Of a DNA stretch of 7,412 nt, positions 1 to 6,171 are shown piece by piece. The notes under the pieces are model-generated. The model made no database searches and had not been told where the DNA came from. It worked only from the letters and a program-made list of their open reading frames with translations. This stretch comes from an uncultured Thermoproteales archaeon (lineage in GTDB: Archaea > Thermoproteota > Thermoprotei > Thermoproteales > Thermoproteaceae). The position numbers were made by a program, and so were the translations under genes. The DNA lies in contig CAMLLK010000039.1 of NCBI GenBank assembly GCA_946480885.1, forward strand, positions 1 to 7,412. The letters are read 5' to 3'. Every line of letters starts with the position of its first letter. Position 1 is the stretch's first letter.

Positions 1-722
1 TTTCTAATTTTCACGTCGACTTCTTCTTCTCTATGCACTACTGGGTCCCAGGTGGGGTCGGCCTCTTCTAGTTTATATATCCTCTTCTCGTACCACTCTC
101 TCGTCATTATGTTGTTGTAAGTCACACAGGGGCTGTATATTTGGACAAAGGCCGAGCCGCGGTGTCGAATAGCCTCTACGATTAGTCTAGTGGTGTATTT
201 AATATCGTAGGAGTAGCCCCTGGCTATAAAGGTGAATCCAGCCGTCAGCGCCAGTAGTAGGGGATTTATCTCAGACTGGGGGTTGGCCTTTGGGGCCGCT
301 TTGACTTTTACGCCAGCTGGTAGCGTAGGCCCGGCTTGGCCTCTAGTTAGTCCGTAGACTGAGTTGTCCATTAATACCACGGCCATGTCTATATTCCTCC
401 GCCCCATGTGGAGGAGGTGGTTGCCTCCAATGGCCATGAGGTCTCCGTCGCCGCCCACCACCACTACTTCTAACGAGGGGTTGGCTAATTTTATCCCTAT
501 GGCGTAGGGGATGGCTCTGCCATGGATGGCGTGGACGCTAGGAGTCTTTACGTAGTGGGGGAGGCGGGAAGAGCAGCCGATGCCTGAGACTAATACAACT
601 TTAGTGGGGTCGAGGTCCAACTCGGCGAAGGCGTTGTATATAGCTTGTAAGACGCCGAAGTGGCCACAGCCGGGGCACCACTCGGGGGCTCTGACCCATC
701 TATAATCTGCTGCAGTTCTCAT
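1..722 (-). CDS. 2-oxoacid:ferredoxin oxidoreductase, beta subunit (3' end cut by window edge)
   Basis: This is the thiamine-diphosphate and iron-sulfur subunit of the enzyme that interconverts a 2-oxoacid plus CoA with acyl-CoA plus CO2, passing electrons to ferredoxin in the cytoplasm. I translated it by hand from the ATG at 722-720 and it stays open for 240 codons to base 1, so roughly the last fifth of a usual 290-310 residue protein is missing. Seen: CPGCGH (Cys16, Cys19), GIGCSS (Cys50) and SPC (Cys199), the four-cysteine [4Fe-4S] pattern of the family; the TPP/Mg motif GDGD at 91-94 ending in DN at 119-120; and YGLTRGQ at 123-129. The start lies 2 nt after the alpha-subunit stop and has no clear Shine-Dalgarno, so translational coupling is likely. 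Substrate (pyruvate, 2-oxoglutarate or broad) cannot be fixed from sequence; Arg53 and Arg127 lie where I recall Lys in the Sulfolobus enzyme. Confidence 0.94.
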   Translation of the reverse strand, partial: MRTAADYRWVRAPEWCPGCGHFGVLQAIYNAFAELDLDPTKVVLVSGIGCSSRLPHYVKTPSVHAIHGRAIPYAIGIKLANPSLEVVVVGGDGDLMAIGGNHLLHMGRRNIDMAVVLMDNSVYGLTRGQAGPTLPAGVKVKAAPKANPQSEINPLLLALTAGFTFIARGYSYDIKYTTRLIVEAIRHRGSAFVQIYSPCVTYNNIMTREWYEKRIYKLEEADPTWDPVVHREEEVDVKIR

Positions 723-724
723 GT

Positions 725-2623
725 CTATAAGTCCGACTCTATCTTAACAATCTTCTCCCCCATCTTGAATTTAGTATATGCCTCAATTACATCGTCTTTT
801 GTCACAGGCCTCCCGTTGAACTTGACAGCTGTCGCAGTAGGCGCCACGCCGGCGAACATTTGTGTAACTAACGCCAATTGGGCAAAGTAGTTGTTTTCTA
901 TAAATAACGTCTGGCGATTTTTTAAAACTTCTTTCACATAGCTAGAGGGGTATGGGTACAACATTTTAATGTATAAAAAGCCTACGTCTGGTAGCTCCTC
1001 CAGCGCCGTCAAGACAGAGGGCTTTACAGAGCCCCACCCCACTATTACAACCTCGGCGTCTTTCGGGCCGTAGTACTGAACTTTTTCGTCGATAGGGATC
1101 TCCTCCTCTATAAGGCGGAGTTTGGCCATTCTTTTCTCAAACATTTTAGTCACCACTACCGGGTCCTCCTCTGGGTCTCCCTCTGGGTCGTGTTCTAGAC
1201 TATTTAGATGGAACACTGCGTTGGACACACCTGGCAGAAGTCTCGGCGCCACTGTTTCCTCAAATGGGTACGCCTCTGCCTCTCTAGGCTCTGGATAGAC
1301 TATAGGCTCTACAGTCTCTATCTTCACTTTGTTTAAGTCGGGGAGCGGCATCACGGCGAATGTATTTGACAAATTTTTATCGAGTAGATGTATAACCGGC
1401 AGGCGGTATTTCTCTGCCCAATTCGCCACTTTGACGCTGTCGAAAAACGCCTCCTCTAAGTCGCCGCTGGCGTAGACAATTCTCGGGAACTCGCCGTGTC
1501 CTATAAAGAGCGAGAAGAGGAGGTCTTGCTGTCCCTGTCTAGTGGCCTGCCCCGTGCTCGGCCCCGCTCTCATCCATAGAGTCACTACGACGCCCACCTC
1601 CATCATGCCGGCCATAGATATTGCCTCAGCCATGAGGCTGAATCCAGGCCCAGACGTCGTCGTGGCAGATCTGGCACCTGCTATGGCGCCGCCGGTGGCG
1701 ATGGCAATCGCCGCTAGTTCATCTTCGGCTTGGAAGGCCAGTGCCCCCACTCTCTCAAACTGTGATAGCTCTCCCGCGTCTCTCACGACGGGGAAGGGGA
1801 TAGATTTTTCAAACGTCATGGCTTCGTCAGTGGCGGGAGTGATTGGGTAGTAGGCCACTAGTCTAACTCCTCCCACAATTTTGCCATAGCCAGCGGCCTC
1901 GTTGCCGTTCCAAAAGACGCGTTTCTTCTCCACAGGCCGCGGTTTTAGGTCTAGTTTCTTGGGGACGAGTTTTATAGCCTCTGCTGCAGCTTTGCGGTTT
2001 TGTTCCACTACGTCTGGCTTTTTCCCCAAGGCGAATCCCACGCCTCTGGCCACGTACTCTTCGTCTAGGCCCAATAGGCCGACTCCAAGCGCCACGACGA
2101 AAGTATTTGTAAACCGCGCCAATAACACTGGAGAAGTCACCCCAATTTTTTTACCAATTTCATTGATATGTTTCCCATAGGGCAGTCCAATAGTCTCTAC
2201 GCCGTTGTTTTTTAAATACTCTACAAACCCCCCCACTGTGGGCTCAATTCTATGTTTTTTTGCAAATTCTTTAAGCCTCGACGCCAGAGCTTTAGACATC
2301 ATTACGTATTGGTCAGGCGTCTTGTGTATTTCTTCGGTGTTGTAGATAAGTATGCTATTTTTCCTTAGGTGGAAGACGTGTTCTAACACTGCGTGTCCGT
2401 CGAAGGTTAGAGCTATGTCGACAGTGTTGCCGGGGGCAGGGGCGGGCCAATTGTCGGAGATTGTACCTACGACATAGCTATGTCTCCCACCTGCGATATT
2501 ACTCCAAAACTCTCTTCTAGAAAATATGTAGTAACCGGCGGAGCCTACGCTGTAGATAAACATAAACGAGGCAGTCTCTACACCTCTGCCTTGGGGCCCC
2601 CCTATTAAGAAACTAATTCTCAT
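725..2623 (-). CDS. 2-oxoacid:ferredoxin oxidoreductase, fused gamma-alpha subunit
   Basis: This 632-residue protein is the partner of the downstream beta subunit and is close to the length I know for the Sulfolobus-type two-subunit enzyme. The gamma domain spans about residues 1-190, with IGGPQGRGVETA near the N-terminus and GGRHSY at 45-50. The alpha part follows: the pyrimidine-binding domain begins near residue 240, with YPITP at 259-263, SATTTSGPGFSL at 319-330 and RAGPSTGQ at 352-359. Arg352 matches the arginine assigned to substrate binding in the Sulfolobus protein. The EHDPEGDPEEDP stretch at 477-488 and the final PFOR domain II complete it. The ATG at 2623-2621 is preceded by a TATA-like box centred about 25 nt upstream, which supports this start and a leaderless message. 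The stop is 2 nt before the beta start, so the two form one operon. No delta ferredoxin-type subunit is present, as expected for the two-subunit type. Confidence 0.96.
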   Translation of the reverse strand: MRISFLIGGPQGRGVETASFMFIYSVGSAGYYIFSRREFWSNIAGGRHSYVVGTISDNWPAPAPGNTVDIALTFDGHAVLEHVFHLRKNSILIYNTEEIHKTPDQYVMMSKALASRLKEFAKKHRIEPTVGGFVEYLKNNGVETIGLPYGKHINEIGKKIGVTSPVLLARFTNTFVVALGVGLLGLDEEYVARGVGFALGKKPDVVEQNRKAAAEAIKLVPKKLDLKPRPVEKKRVFWNGNEAAGYGKIVGGVRLVAYYPITPATDEAMTFEKSIPFPVVRDAGELSQFERVGALAFQAEDELAAIAIATGGAIAGARSATTTSGPGFSLMAEAISMAGMMEVGVVVTLWMRAGPSTGQATRQGQQDLLFSLFIGHGEFPRIVYASGDLEEAFFDSVKVANWAEKYRLPVIHLLDKNLSNTFAVMPLPDLNKVKIETVEPIVYPEPREAEAYPFEETVAPRLLPGVSNAVFHLNSLEHDPEGDPEEDPVVVTKMFEKRMAKLRLIEEEIPIDEKVQYYGPKDAEVVIVGWGSVKPSVLTALEELPDVGFLYIKMLYPYPSSYVKEVLKNRQTLFIENNYFAQLALVTQMFAGVAPTATAVKFNGRPVTKDDVIEAYTKFKMGEKIVKIESDL

Positions 2624-2762
2624 TATATTAAAAAATATATGATATATTTATATTTTTTGTATGGTTCGACCTTTAAAAAGTTATATATTTTTCAGACTTC
2701 TATCATAGATATTACTATGGTATATATATAGATATTTTTATACAATTTTTGTATCGGTTTTC
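2624..2762. other. AT-rich intergenic region with small inverted and direct repeats
   Basis: This 139-nt gap separates the MarC stop from the alpha-subunit start and is far richer in A+T than the flanking genes. It holds the oxidoreductase promoter box. Further upstream it holds an inverted repeat ATACAA-TTT-TTGTAT at 2740-2754, a second one CATAG/CTATG at 2704-2719, and two copies of ATAGATATT at 2705-2713 and 2728-2736, 23 bp apart (plus-strand readings). These could be operator sites, but in such biased sequence they may arise by chance. No gene is seen in it. Confidence 0.45.
2641..2659 (-). promoter_or_regulatory. TATA-like promoter of the oxidoreductase operon
   Basis: On the minus strand an A-rich run (BRE-like) leads into TATAAATA at 2652-2645. 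Its centre is about 25 nt before the alpha-subunit ATG, the spacing expected if transcription starts at or next to the start codon. No Shine-Dalgarno lies between, which fits a leaderless mRNA. The surroundings are very AT-rich, so neighbouring positions could also serve. Confidence 0.55.
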
Positions 2763-3359
2763 TTAACTTGGCTTAATGTCGGCGAGGTGGTTTTTTACGC
2801 CTGTCAAAATCATTTCTGTGGCAACTGAGGCGATGATCAAAGACATGAATCGACCTAGTAGTCTCATTGGCGTTACTCCAATGTATCTCACAACTTTTAT
2901 CCCAATGAGTAGCGTAAATGCCACTAACGCAGAGGCAGCCGCCGCCACAGTCCATGTCTGAACTGGTCCGTAGATAGATGACATGACGATTAACGCTGTA
3001 ATTGTGCCAGGCCCCACAATCAAGGGTGTGGCCAGTGGCACTACTGCCTGTTCTTCTGTTATCTCTAACTTGCCGACGTAGGACCCCGACAGTAGTGTAG
3101 TGATTGAGATAGTCATCAAGACGATGCCCCCGGCTATTCTAAAACTATCTAACCCAACGCCGAATATTGTGAGTATAAGACCGCCGCCGAGTGCAAATAT
3201 AGAAGTTAGTATAAACACCACCACTATAACTACTAGAGTTATTTTCTTTACATACGACGGCTTCTCTACGGCCAGCGGCCCCACTATTGCCAACTTGCCT
3301 ATGGGGTTCATGATGGCGTAGAGTTGTCCAACAAGTCCAAAAAACTCAATTATAGACAC
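2763..3359 (-). CDS. MarC-family integral membrane protein
   Basis: This is a 198-residue, strongly hydrophobic protein with about six membrane segments, roughly at 7-28, 40-65, 70-92, 106-129, 134-156 and 168-190. Family marks are NPIGK at 18-22 in the first segment, FRIAGGIVL at 73-81, the paired motif VPLATPLIVGPGTI at 107-120, and a final GR-rich helix ending in EMILTGVKN. Length and layout match MarC proteins, once tied to multiple antibiotic resistance in E. coli; that link was later withdrawn, and the transported substrate, if any, is unknown. The start is GTG at 3359-3357: reading back, the frame has no ATG, GTG or TTG before a stop at 3398-3396, and a weak AGGT lies 9 nt before the GTG. 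It sits 54 nt after the FBP aldolase/phosphatase gene on the same strand and is probably co-transcribed with it. Confidence 0.92.
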   Translation of the reverse strand: MSIIEFFGLVGQLYAIMNPIGKLAIVGPLAVEKPSYVKKITLVVIVVVFILTSIFALGGGLILTIFGVGLDSFRIAGGIVLMTISITTLLSGSYVGKLEITEEQAVVPLATPLIVGPGTITALIVMSSIYGPVQTWTVAAAASALVAFTLLIGIKVVRYIGVTPMRLLGRFMSLIIASVATEMILTGVKNHLADIKPS

Positions 3360-3411
3360 GGGGCTCAGACCTAGGCTTTCTTCACTAATCTGACCTCACA
3401 CGCCACATCAC
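3360..3411 (-). ncRNA. Candidate C/D box guide RNA (sRNA) between fbp and the marC-like gene
   Basis: On the minus strand the gap contains, in order, GTGATGT (3411-3405, box C, last base off consensus), a 12-nt guide, CAGA (3392-3389, box D' in place of CTGA), a 3-nt spacer, GTGAAGA (3385-3379, box C'), a 10-nt guide, and a perfect CTGA (3368-3365, box D). Order and spacing match archaeal C/D sRNAs, which are compact and often lie at gene 3' ends in Pyrobaculum. The D' and C' changes (U to A in each) would face each other in the kink-turn as A-A instead of U-U. Weak points are two degenerate boxes, little terminal stem, no recognised rRNA or tRNA target, and the resemblance of the first box to a Shine-Dalgarno sequence. 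Confidence 0.38.
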
Positions 3412-3413
3412 CT

Positions 3414-4613
3414 CTAGTCGTGGGTAGATTCCTCTACTTTCCCGCCTTTGGCCAGGGCCTCTATTAGTTTTTTCCTGTCTTTTTCATACTGGTCTGCTGG
3501 GTAGGCTTTTATTTTTGCTAAAATCTTTGGCAGAGCTGTGTACTCCATCTCTTCTGGCGGCAGTCTATGCGGCTGGAAGGGGCCCATGCGTCTAATATAG
3601 TCTGCGATCTGCGACGCCATTTGTCTTACGTAGTCGAAGGCGGGGTCGTCGAATAGATCTACCCCCCCTTCGAGATAGCCCTCATGTAGTTGAAAGCCCA
3701 ATGCTCCCACTTTTGGAGGTCCGTCGAATCTAGTCATCTTAGCGCCGATGGCTATTCTCTTTTCGTAGTCTATTGAGATAAATCTCGCAGGCATTAACGG
3801 GCCGGCGTGACTTCCCCTCATCCACCCGTGGACGAGATGTGGGTGTGAAAAAGCCTCTAGTATCTCTCCCACGGCTGGGAGACCAGACTGCGCCCTCACC
3901 ATCATCACTGGATCGTCTTTCCCCACGTAGCGACCTGCAATTAGTGAAAGTCTTTCCACGCTGTTGGCGGCGGCGGGGGCGCCGTCGGCTTTTCTAAAGA
4001 TTTTTTTAATTATATACCTCCCAGTGGTCCCTATGAGGCCGAGGAGGGAGTACGAATCCTCCGGCGTCTTTAATAAATAGACTTTGTGCTCAACTACGTC
4101 TAACACTTCGAAAATAAAGCCTTCGTGCATGGAGGGGTCTATGACTAGGCCGGCGGTGTTGAAAGGGTCTGCGAACATTCGATATAGAGGTAGGTTGAAT
4201 GCGCCTGGCTCTGTCTTGTCGGCTGCGAAGACAATTAAAGGCTCGCTGGGCCTCTCGTCGAATTCCATCTCAGCCACCTGCGGCCCCATGCCTCTTATAT
4301 TTCCAGAAAAGGCGTCTTTCAACAAGTCTTGACCTGCGCCGTATAGTTTATACCTCTTGGCCACTTGCTCAGTCACTTCTCTAAACGTCTCCCAAGCTAG
4401 GCCGTGTATTTCAGAGTTGTCCTCTCCCTTTGTGTGGGTCATTAATAACGATATGTCGTCTCCCACGTTGTAGACAAAGTAGTCGATAATTACTCCCCTC
4501 CGCTGGGCCTCTTTGAGTTTTGCAGCGGCGTACTCTAACATTTTTGGGTGGACGTGGGCGTGTCCTGGGAAGCCGCCTATGTCTGCCTTTATGATTGAGA
4601 CTGTTATTTTCAT
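3414..4613 (-). CDS. fbp: Bifunctional fructose-1,6-bisphosphate aldolase/phosphatase (FBPA/P, class V FBPase)
   Basis: This 399-residue cytoplasmic enzyme condenses dihydroxyacetone phosphate with glyceraldehyde 3-phosphate and then removes the 1-phosphate from the product, giving fructose 6-phosphate. Having both activities in one active site drives gluconeogenesis forward and avoids heat-labile triose phosphates. The protein begins MKITVSIIKADIGGFPGH, as in crenarchaeal homologues. Visible active-site residues are Asp11, His18, Asp52-Asp53, Gln95, Asp132-Lys133, Tyr229, Lys232 (the Schiff-base lysine of the aldolase step), Asp233-Asp234, Gln242, Arg266, Asp297 and Tyr358. The Tyr229/Lys232/Asp233/Asp234 numbering agrees with the structurally studied Thermoproteus and Sulfolobus enzymes as I recall them. 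Nothing is missing. The ATG at 4613 follows a TATA-like box at the leaderless distance. It heads a minus-strand unit that continues into the MarC gene and shares a 36-nt divergent gap with the GNAT gene. Confidence 0.98.
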   Translation of the reverse strand: MKITVSIIKADIGGFPGHAHVHPKMLEYAAAKLKEAQRRGVIIDYFVYNVGDDISLLMTHTKGEDNSEIHGLAWETFREVTEQVAKRYKLYGAGQDLLKDAFSGNIRGMGPQVAEMEFDERPSEPLIVFAADKTEPGAFNLPLYRMFADPFNTAGLVIDPSMHEGFIFEVLDVVEHKVYLLKTPEDSYSLLGLIGTTGRYIIKKIFRKADGAPAAANSVERLSLIAGRYVGKDDPVMMVRAQSGLPAVGEILEAFSHPHLVHGWMRGSHAGPLMPARFISIDYEKRIAIGAKMTRFDGPPKVGALGFQLHEGYLEGGVDLFDDPAFDYVRQMASQIADYIRRMGPFQPHRLPPEEMEYTALPKILAKIKAYPADQYEKDRKKLIEALAKGGKVEESTHD

Positions 4614-4633
4614 AGTTTTTGAAGTTTGTCTAG

Positions 4634-4646
4634 TTTATAAAATTTA
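4634..4646 (-). promoter_or_regulatory. fbp: TATA-like promoter of the FBP aldolase/phosphatase gene
   Basis: On the minus strand TTTTATAAA (4642-4634), preceded by a BRE-like TAAA, is centred 25 nt before the FBP gene ATG, so transcription would begin at or beside the start codon. The same box read on the plus strand lies only about 12 nt before the GNAT ATG, too close to serve that gene in the normal way, so it is assigned to the minus strand. Confidence 0.6.
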
Positions 4647-4649
4647 GTT

Positions 4650-5078
4650 ATGTGGATTGACTATGTAGAAGTCACGGGGTGGGCGTCGGCTGTGGAGAAT
4701 TTCTATGGCTATGTATCTAGCCGTAGTATTTTATATAGATTTCTAAGTCCTGTGGCTGATGTAAAGAGTATGTATAGAGACAGGTGGAGTAGAGGCTGTA
4801 GGACGTGGGCTGTGTATATAGATAATAAACTCGTCGCTTTGGTAGATATTTGTCAAGGTAGAGAGTGTGTAGAGGCTGCCGTGGTCGTGGCGGATAGATT
4901 TCAGAAGAGGGGATATGGCAAGGCCATAGTTCTAGATTTTTTAAAAAGACTGAGGGGAGTGAGATGTATAGAGGCCTTTGTCTCACTGGATAACTACCCA
5001 GCTTTGAAGATTGCGAGGCGCCTCGGCGCAGAGATCGTATGTACAGATATATGCCATATTAAGGTAGAGAAAGTTTAA
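4650..5078 (+). CDS. GNAT-family N-acetyltransferase
   Basis: This 142-residue protein is about the length of a single GNAT domain, which moves an acetyl group from acetyl-CoA to an amine on a small molecule or protein. The acetyl-CoA loop is visible as QKRGYG at 85-90 after the strand VEAAVVVADRF, and the later motif NYPALKIARRLGAE at 115-128 is typical of the family's last helix. The N-terminal LYRFLSP at 28-34 recalls the GNAT domain found in Pat-type protein lysine acetyltransferases, but the acceptor cannot be named. Six cysteines in 142 residues (50, 68, 73, 106, 131, 135) are many for a cytoplasmic protein and could form disulfides. The ATG at 4650 is the only start that keeps the first strand; a stop lies in frame at 4638-4640. 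The carA promoter-like box overlaps its last codons. Confidence 0.88.
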   Translation: MWIDYVEVTGWASAVENFYGYVSSRSILYRFLSPVADVKSMYRDRWSRGCRTWAVYIDNKLVALVDICQGRECVEAAVVVADRFQKRGYGKAIVLDFLKRLRGVRCIEAFVSLDNYPALKIARRLGAEIVCTDICHIKVEKV

Positions 5079-5082
5079 ATAG
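5070..5082 (+). promoter_or_regulatory. carA: TATA-like promoter of the carAB operon
   Basis: AAAG followed by TTTAAATA (5074-5081) overlaps the GNAT stop codon (5076-5078). Its centre is about 25 nt before the ATG at 5102, the same distance seen for the two minus-strand promoters here. It therefore points to 5102, not 5146, as the place where carA transcription and translation begin. Confidence 0.55.
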
Positions 5083-5101
5083 TCAACAAGTCTGGCTTTT
5101 G

Positions 5102-5145
5102 ATGTCTAAGGGGCGAGGGGCTATCTCGTTCTTGAAGACGGCACT
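5102..5145 (+). other. carA: Displaced N-terminal coding segment of carA (apparent one-base shift)
   Basis: Codons 5110-5145, in the carA frame, read GARGYLVLEDGT, and the next codons continue [18 protein letters not shown] is the conserved first hairpin of CarA. This frame has a stop at 5107-5109 and no ATG, GTG or TTG before 5146. The ATG at 5102 is well placed but lies one frame off and by itself reads only 17 codons to a TAG at 5153-5155. One extra G in the runs at 5110-5113 or 5117-5120 would join the two and give a protein of about 356 residues. Confidence 0.7.
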
Positions 5146-6171
5146 GTGTTTGTAGGGAGGCCAATAGGAGCGGATGGCGTTGGGGTGGGGGAGGTTGTTT
5201 TCACCACGGCGGTGGTGGGGTATCCACAGATTTTGACAGACCCGAGCTACAAGGGTCAGATCGTAGTCTTCACTATGCCGCTGATTGGAAACTACGGCGT
5301 GTCGGAAGACCAGCTGGAGTCAGACGGCATCAAGGCGGAGGGGGTGGTGGTTTTCGAAGCCACGTCGCCTAGTCACTATAGATCTATAATGTCTTTCGAC
5401 GAATGGTTGAAGTCTTCTGGCGTCCCCGCGCTAGAGGGGGTTGACACCAGGGCTTTGGTACAGATCTTGAGAGAGAATGGAGTCATGATGGGGGCGATTG
5501 GGACAGAGCCGCCTGGGGCGTTGTTTGAGAGGTTGAAAAAGTCGCCGAGGTATGAAGACGTGAGTTATGTAGACTTAGTCTCTGTGAAGTCTCCTGTGGA
5601 GTTGGGAGAGGGTGGGGTCTGTATTGGGGTGGTGGACTGCGGCGTGAAGAAGTCTATAATTAAGGAGTTTGTGAAGAGGGGGGTGAGGGTGAGGATTGTG
5701 CCATGTAGACAGCCGTGGCTTGCCTACGACTGCGACGGCTTGTTTTTAAGCAACGGCCCGGGCAACCCCAAGTTGTTGAATTTCTTGGCTGAGGAGGTGA
5801 GAGAGTATTTAGAGTATAAAAAGCCACTGATGGGCATTTGCCTAGGCCATCAAGTACTGGCTATGGCTATGGGCGCCGAGATTTATAAATTAAAATTTGG
5901 CCACAGAGCGAGTAATAAACCTGTGAGAGATTTAGTATTCACCGGCAAGACGTATATCACAGTCCACAACCATGGATACGCCGTGGATCCAAAGGGCACA
6001 GAGCTGAAGGTGTGGGCGTATCAACCCGACGACGGCACAGTAGAGGGGCTGTACCACGAGAAATTGCCTATACTTACTACACAGTTCCACCCCGAGGCGT
6101 CGCCGGGGCCTAACGACGTGAAGTGGGTATTTGATAAGTTTGTAAAGTTGTTAAACCGCCATGGACATTAG
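5146..6171 (+). CDS. carA: Carbamoyl phosphate synthetase small (glutaminase) subunit
   Basis: CarA hydrolyses glutamine and channels ammonia to CarB for carbamoyl phosphate, the precursor of pyrimidines and arginine. The open part from the GTG at 5146 is 341 residues. The N-terminal CPSase domain (about 1-140) holds [20 protein letters not shown] and [11 protein letters not shown]. The class I glutamine amidotransferase domain (about 158-337) holds SNGPGNP at 202-208, the nucleophile Cys232 in GICLGHQ, and His315 and Glu317 in [10 protein letters not shown], so the triad is intact. [10 protein letters not shown] at 251-260 differs slightly from the usual FGHRGxNHPV. The GTG is probably not the native start, because the conserved strand just before it is coded in the same frame without a start codon; an ATG at 5102 joined by a one-base shift would restore it. 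The 3' end overlaps carB by 11 nt. Confidence 0.95.
   Translation: MFVGRPIGADGVGVGEVVFTTAVVGYPQILTDPSYKGQIVVFTMPLIGNYGVSEDQLESDGIKAEGVVVFEATSPSHYRSIMSFDEWLKSSGVPALEGVDTRALVQILRENGVMMGAIGTEPPGALFERLKKSPRYEDVSYVDLVSVKSPVELGEGGVCIGVVDCGVKKSIIKEFVKRGVRVRIVPCRQPWLAYDCDGLFLSNGPGNPKLLNFLAEEVREYLEYKKPLMGICLGHQVLAMAMGAEIYKLKFGHRASNKPVRDLVFTGKTYITVHNHGYAVDPKGTELKVWAYQPDDGTVEGLYHEKLPILTTQFHPEASPGPNDVKWVFDKFVKLLNRHGH

Noticed and set aside
1542..2180. Two open plus-strand frames (1542-1850 and 1902-2180)
   Set aside because: They lie opposite the alpha-subunit gene, whose protein shows family motifs throughout; the opposite-strand peptides show no domain or start signal.
2671..2682. CTTTTTAAAG on the minus strand as a T-run terminator for marC or a second promoter
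   Set aside because: Only five Ts in a very AT-rich region, and about 50 nt from the next ATG; too weak to call either way.
2721..2730. TATATATATA as a promoter
   Set aside because: Simple AT repeat about 100 nt from any start codon; a better spaced box exists for the downstream gene.
3100..3321. Plus-strand open frames opposite the MarC gene, and a second minus-strand frame at 2773-2955
   Set aside because: They are shadows of a clear membrane-protein gene, with no motifs of their own.
3895..3908. GTGATGAT on the minus strand as a second C/D box RNA
   Set aside because: It encodes the VMMV stretch of the FBP enzyme, and no D-type box follows at a suitable distance.
4084..4384. Two overlapping plus-strand frames opposite the FBP aldolase/phosphatase gene
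   Set aside because: The minus-strand protein here carries essential active-site residues, and the plus-strand peptides resemble nothing.
5104..5121. Programmed -1 ribosomal frameshift in carA
   Set aside because: No heptamer in the ATG frame lets both tRNAs re-pair after slipping back one base; a single missing G explains the data more simply, so this is kept only as an alternative.
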